64,000 nucleotides of DNA, taken from the NCBI RefSeq assembly GCF_021917145.1, contig NC_061074.1:1-64000 (forward strand), in the 5' to 3' direction. Numbering within the stretch: position 1 is the first letter of the stretch; each line of letters starts with the position of its first letter. Origin of the DNA: Hypomesus transpacificus. Taxonomy: Eukaryota; Chordata; Actinopteri; Osmeriformes; Osmeridae. Positions 50,938 to 64,000 of this stretch are shown here, in pieces. The notes under the pieces are model-generated. The model was given only the letters and a program-made list of their open reading frames with translations. It did no database searches and had not been told where the DNA came from. A program made the position numbers and the translations under genes.

Positions 50938-51717
50938 ATGTTCTCTTCACTGTCAGGTCCAGACAGCCACTGGCTCTGTCTGAGTGCCAGTTCTCCTTCT
51001 CTCCCCTTCTGTCCCTCTCAAGGACAGATGGAGAGATGGAGGAACGAAGAGATGAAGGGAGAGGTTGACACATCTATGCAGGAAGTGATAGAGAGAAGTT
51101 GGAGAGAGAAAGAGAGAGTGGGAGAGACAGGGAGAGTGAAATTGAGATTTCCTTCCACTACCCAGATCTAGTTCTCATTTCTGGTCAGAAGGGCAGGGGT
51201 GCCAGGAAAGTGCCTGTGGTTGGTGCATTACTCCAGGAAATGCTGGTGTGATGATGCTGTGAATGACAACATCACATTAATGACGAGAGCTTGACACAAT
51301 GGAGGATGTTGTTAGCAGGTAGATGGGAAAAAAAGGATTGTTCTGAGCCAGGCAGAGTCAACATGTTAGTCACCACCGAGACCAACTCATCACAACTTAG
51401 ACAAATAATGGATTGGTCATGTTTTGTTTTTCTGGTTTTGAGCTTTCAGTGTATTTTGGGCGGAGAGTTTAACTGTTTTATGTGACATAAGTGCAATTCT
51501 AATCAGAGACGACAGAATTTTTTCTATTCATTGTACCTCACTTCCTGAAATGAGGCACCACTCCCAGCTGCATTGTTACAGAACGATTTGAGATGGATCA
51601 AACTGAGACCACAGCCAGGATATGTAACAGTAATATTTCAACTGAGATGACGGAGACACACACACACACACAGTCAGTGGTTGGGTGAGCATGTGCTGGC
51701 AGTGGTGGTGTTGTGTT

Positions 51718-51921
51718 ACATTTACATTACATTTAGTCATTTAGCAGACACTATTATCTAGAGCGACTTACAGTAAGTAAACGGACATTCCCCAGAGGCA
51801 AGTAGGGTGAAGTGCCTTGCCCAAGATCACAACGTCAATTTTCACGGCCTGGAATCGAACAGGCAACCTTCTGATTACGGTAATAGCCTGATTCCCTAAC
51901 CGCTCAGCCATCTGACTCCCC
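51718..51921 (-). mobile_element. tRNA-derived SINE with L2-like tail (copy 2)
   Basis: Same family as 11294-11469: tRNA-like head at the right end (complement of CCGCTCAGCCATCTGA) and a CTGCTAAATGACTAAATGTAA-type tail at the left end, followed by extra TGTAA repeats. Confidence 0.85.
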
Positions 51922-52029
51922 GTCATGCGTGTGTGTGTGTGTGTGTGTGTCAGTGAGGTGGTGTCATTACGGTCATTGCTTTGTTTGAATGGCTCAGTCG
52001 GCTGCTTGAGCAACACCTCAAACAGACAG

Positions 52030-52200
52030 AGAGGAAGAGAAGGGAAAGAGGGAGGAGATGTGGGGAATGGGAAAGAGGAAGAGAGGGGGAAAGAGGGAGG
52101 AGATGTGGGGAATGGGACAGAGGAAGAGAGGGGGAAAGAGGGAGGAGATGTGGGGAATGGGAAAGAGGAAGAGAGGGGGAAAGAGGGAGGAGAGAGGGAA
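52030..52200. repeat. 45-bp tandem repeat, purine rich
   Basis: The unit ggaggagatgtggggaatgg gaaagaggaagagaggggga aagag begins at 52051, 52096 and 52141, with a partial fourth copy at 52186. As 45 is a multiple of three, the plus frame stays open and shows a repeated 15-residue string; this is not evidence of a gene. Confidence 0.9.
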
Positions 52201-53247
52201 AGACGGAGGAGGGTTGTAAAGTGACAATAAAACTGCTTTAGAGTGTGTCAACATTACCAGTAAAACATTCCCGTTGTTTCAAGTAAGAGATTGCCGGTTT
52301 CTGTCTTCAGACCGGGCCAACTGAATACTTTAGGACTTCTAGGTGGAGCACATACCTCTGTCTAGTCACCCTTTCCACCTCTAGCTCCTACCACCTGCCC
52401 CAGACTACCAGACAAGTCTTGAGATAACCAGTGGACACGGACCAGGAACATCCTACATCTCTGCTCCCACCACATGTACAGTAAGTGTAGATCTTTTTAG
52501 TCATGTCTGGGGAAAATGTTCCAACCTTCTGTTTCTTCTGGTGATGTTTGTGTAATTAGTAATATGCAGTTCAAAAGCATGTGTGCAGATCTTGTTTTTC
52601 TGTACTCAATGGTAATTGGTAATCATGTTATGATTTGTTGAAACCAACCACTATCTTGGCATTATACGTGTGGTCTTTTCAATGTCTTCCAAACCAGAAC
52701 TCCATGTATTTGTTATCAAGTTTCCGGGTTCAACAGTACAAATCTGTAAATGTTTTACCTGTGTAACTCAGTGTACTGCAGGGTGTCTGGAGTGAACTGA
52801 CAACACTTAATGATGTACAGTACAGAAGCTCCATCTCTGACGATAGCTTGATCTCTGATAGTGTGCAGAATCCTTGACCACTAATCACCCCTGCTCCAGT
52901 CTCCTGGACACTGTGTATTGGACTCTGAGGCCGATATTCAATCAATACATGAAATTGACAAAGCAGATGGGGGGGGGGGGGGTGTCCTGCCCCAATGTCC
53001 ATTGTTCCATACCTGAAGGGTGGCTGAGCAGGGGGTCAAGGTTCAAAAGGTCAAGACTTCAAACAGTCCGGGTTGCACATTTATAATCAACTGCTGCTCA
53101 GAACAGAGGAGCAGACTCTCTTTCTCCTGGTTTGCTTTCTTTATTTTTTCCCTCTCTCTCTTTCTCATTTAATCTCCATCTATTTCTCTCTCTCACTCTC
53201 TTTCGCCAAATCTGTCAAAATATATCCAAAGCAGGGGGGTCAAATCG

Positions 53248-53437
53248 GGGGTTCAGATGCCTGAGCGGTTAGAGAGTCGGGCTATTAATCAGAAGGTTGT
53301 TGGTATGATTCCTGGCTGTGCCTAATGACGTTGTGTCATTGGGCAAGGCACTTCACCCTACTTGCTTCGGGGAGAATGTCCCTGTACTTACTGTAAGTCA
53401 CTCTGGATAAGAGCGTTTGCTAAATGACTAAATGTAT
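53248..53437 (+). mobile_element. tRNA-derived SINE with L2-like tail (copy 3)
   Basis: Head with CAGATGCCTGAGCGGTTAGA (A box) and GGTATGATTCCTGGC (B box), then TTGGGCAAGGCACTTCACCC, and a tail CACTCTGGATAAGAGCGTTT..GCTAAATGACTAAATGTA. Opposite orientation to copies 1 and 2. Confidence 0.85.
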
Positions 53438-54768
53438 GTGCAAATCTGTCCAAATCTATCTCCATATCCCTCTATTTCTAATTTTCCCTCTGTTTCGGTC
53501 TCTCTTTATCTCTGAATGAGATCTGTGTCATAGAGCTTTTATCATTCTATTCAAGACAGATGGTGGTGTTTCAATGGGTAAATGTGTCACAGATTCCCTA
53601 TAGGACAAGCTATCCTACACATAACTGGAAACTAGGAAGTAGGGCATGGCTGTGGAGCCTTGTCTGTAACTGACGTTCAGCAGAGATGTTAGCCGACGTC
53701 AAACAGTTCTCAGTGACATATCGCCGTCCTGGTGGTTCGACTGGGAAGGAAGCGTAGGAGAAGTGGCAGCAGGGGTCTGAAGGGGTGTCAGGTTCAGCCC
53801 CTCGGGAACACGACTACGTCTGCTGGCACCTCGCCCATGTGGGTTACCGTAATCCAGGTGGAGTTGAAGAGGCCGGGAAGGAGAGGGAAGTAGGGCTGGC
53901 AGGTGTTTGTGGGAATGTGTAACAGTGCTGACACAGTAACACAGAGAGGGAGACGGGGGAGTGGTCTGTGTCAGGAGGATCTTGTTGCCGGTTCTGAGTT
54001 GATGAGGGTGACGTCCCATGGTATTTACGAAACTCTTGAGGCAGTTTGGGTTCAGAAGTTGATGCTAAATCAAGTGACGCGTGATTGTCTGAGTCATTAG
54101 GCAGTGATACTAATTTGTCACGTTTTCCTAATGACCATCATAACAAGACAGTCAAGAGAGTCAAGCACACCCTGCCCTGAGGATTTTAGTGCAAACACAC
54201 ACACACACATAAACACACATGCACATACATACACAGAGACACAAACACGCACACAATTGGTGTCTTTTTAACTGACATGTTTTGGCTACATAACGTTGAA
54301 GTTGGATAAAGCATGCAAGATGTAAAAGTACAACATGGAAAAATAGAAAAAGGAGGATTAGTGAAGAAAGAAGAGAATGAGAAGGAGACAAAGACAAAAG
54401 AAAGATTTTAAACAAAACACACAACCTAACTATCTACCAGCTTTGGACAGCGGGAGTGAGTGGGAGGAGAGAAGAGGGAGGCACCCACAGGTAGAGAGAA
54501 AGAGGAGGGCCTAAAGGTGTCCAGTTACCAGAAGTGGCTGAGTTGTGTTTGTTGGCAGCAGGGCCATTTACCACAAATCCCAGAGGAGCTGTGTAGCGTG
54601 GAAACACATCAATATACGCCGACAACTCTGATTAGAGCCACGGGACTTTGCAGTCAGGCAAGTTTGGCAGCCCGCAAGACAGCTCTAGTTACAAAGCTTT
54701 TGAGTTAGAAACAAAGAACTGGGAAAAGGAAGGGGGACAAATATTGTAAAGAGAAAGAGAGAGGGAAA

Positions 54769-54835
<67 letters not shown>

Positions 54836-54979
54836 GGTAAGGAGAACTCTTAGAAAGACAGAGCTTTGGTGGAAGGTGGAGAAGTCATCTTGGGAGTTCC
54901 ACAACCAGAGAGAGAGAGGGACCTTGCTTGTTCCCTGTCCCCATAAAAGGAAGTGTTTCTGGGCCTGTGGAGGAGCACC

Positions 54980-63112
<8,133 letters not shown>

Positions 63113-63154
63113 AGTTCCACACCGTGATCTACTACTACTGCACTGAGCACGTGT

Positions 63155-63207
<53 letters not shown>

Positions 63208-64000
63208 TGAGTGTGTGAGAGAATGAAAGAAAAATGGAGTGAGAAGCACTGAGAAGAGACAGAAATCTTCAGAAAACACACCAATACAACACACTCGCTC
63301 TCATTGGTTCATTCCATGTAGTTGTAGGTGCTATCTCAGGGGACCATATGGTCGTAACACACACACACACACCTGGTATTAGGGATTACGGAGGTGACTG
63401 GAGGAGTGGGTACACATTTTGTAAGAGGAGGTGAACAGTGTTTACCTTTACACATGTGCAATTTGACCATTTCTTTTCATTGGTGGTGATTGATGAGGGA
63501 CATATGTACTGTATACTGTTGATTGCACTCAAACATCAAGGAACGAGTGGTTTATTGTAGATATTTTAGAGAGAAACCAGCCATCCTACTTGATCATGGG
63601 AGTGCAAATGTATTCCCTGTTTGATTAATTGAACTTGAATGAGTTGTTAACTGGCCAAGTCACCAGTTTCCCCACAACAGCGTGACAGAGCCGTATATAG
63701 GACATATCCTGTACCATACTGGACCACACTGCTGAGCTGGCTCAGCTAACAAACACTGACCAGCCCTGTGATCAGCTGTCTAGACAGGTGTCTAGACCGA
63801 CCGACTGTAGACTCACAACCCTGCCAGTCCCATCAGCTGAAGCCATTCCAGTCCAGGTTTTGTGCCACCTCAAGTTTTCAGCATGTTCTGGATCTGGACC
63901 TCACAGTTTTGCTGGTCCATTGAGTGTAATTGTGAAGAGAAAAATATGTATTGTACTTTTGTATATATTGTATACTTGGTGGTTGACTGTGTAAGCTGTT
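63113..64000 (+). other. tmprss4 3'UTR and downstream sequence
   Basis: A GA array occupies 63158-63206, right after the stop codon, so it is probably in the 3'UTR. The rest is single-copy sequence without a recognised exon. By human order the next gene would be SCN4B, not visible here. Confidence 0.4.

Larger units (their letters stand above)
50938..54979. other. Intergenic region between smim35 and tmprss4
   Basis: Apart from two SINEs and tandem repeats listed separately, no gene is recognised. A short GA array lies at 54777-54821. An open minus-strand frame at 53699-53890 has coding-like codon use but no product I can name. Confidence 0.4.

Noticed and set aside
51925..52241. Proteins with a repeated 15-residue string
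   Set aside because: The 45-bp tandem repeat is a multiple of three, so the frame stays open automatically.

Overview
The window looks like a teleost fish genome. The genes are split into many short exons with GT/AG borders. The DNA is full of dinucleotide repeats, long G or C homopolymers, hAT MITEs, a Tc1 transposon, an L2-type LINE and tRNA-derived SINEs. The gene order matches the human 11q23 block as I know it: DSCAML1, FXYD2, FXYD6, TMPRSS13, IL10RA, SMIM35, TMPRSS4, with the same relative orientations. Exon models were spliced by hand from the sequence; every intron phase in the listed coding models is consistent.

Layout. 1-6.66 kb appears to be intron 1 of dscaml1 (minus), whose first coding exon lies at 6659-6701 under a CpG-rich stretch. 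11.7-13.8 kb is fxyd2 (minus, 66 aa). 17.1-18.9 kb is fxyd6 (minus, 101 aa). 24.5-36.1 kb is tmprss13 (minus, 13 coding exons, about 522 aa); its intron 5 holds an L2 LINE and a hAT MITE split by an apparently intact Tc1 element. 39.6-43.4 kb is il10ra (plus, 7 exons, 571 aa). 44.8-46.7 kb holds exon-like remnants of a gene I cannot name, one cut by a hAT element. 48.0-49.3 kb is a 57-aa single-pass membrane protein, probably smim35 by position. 55.0-63.1 kb is tmprss4 (plus, about 460 aa, first exon tentative).

The genes do not form an operon or a pathway. They are a conserved vertebrate neighbourhood: two Na,K-ATPase regulators, two type II transmembrane serine proteases with matching domain order and exon phases (old paralogues), and the ligand-binding chain of the IL-10 receptor. 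I see no clearly new biological system. The points most worth checking are the hAT-broken unidentified gene, the apparently intact Tc1 transposase nested in a MITE, the SINE/LINE shared tail, the poly-C 3' splice-site tracts in both protease genes, and the alternative 5' exons of fxyd2 and fxyd6.
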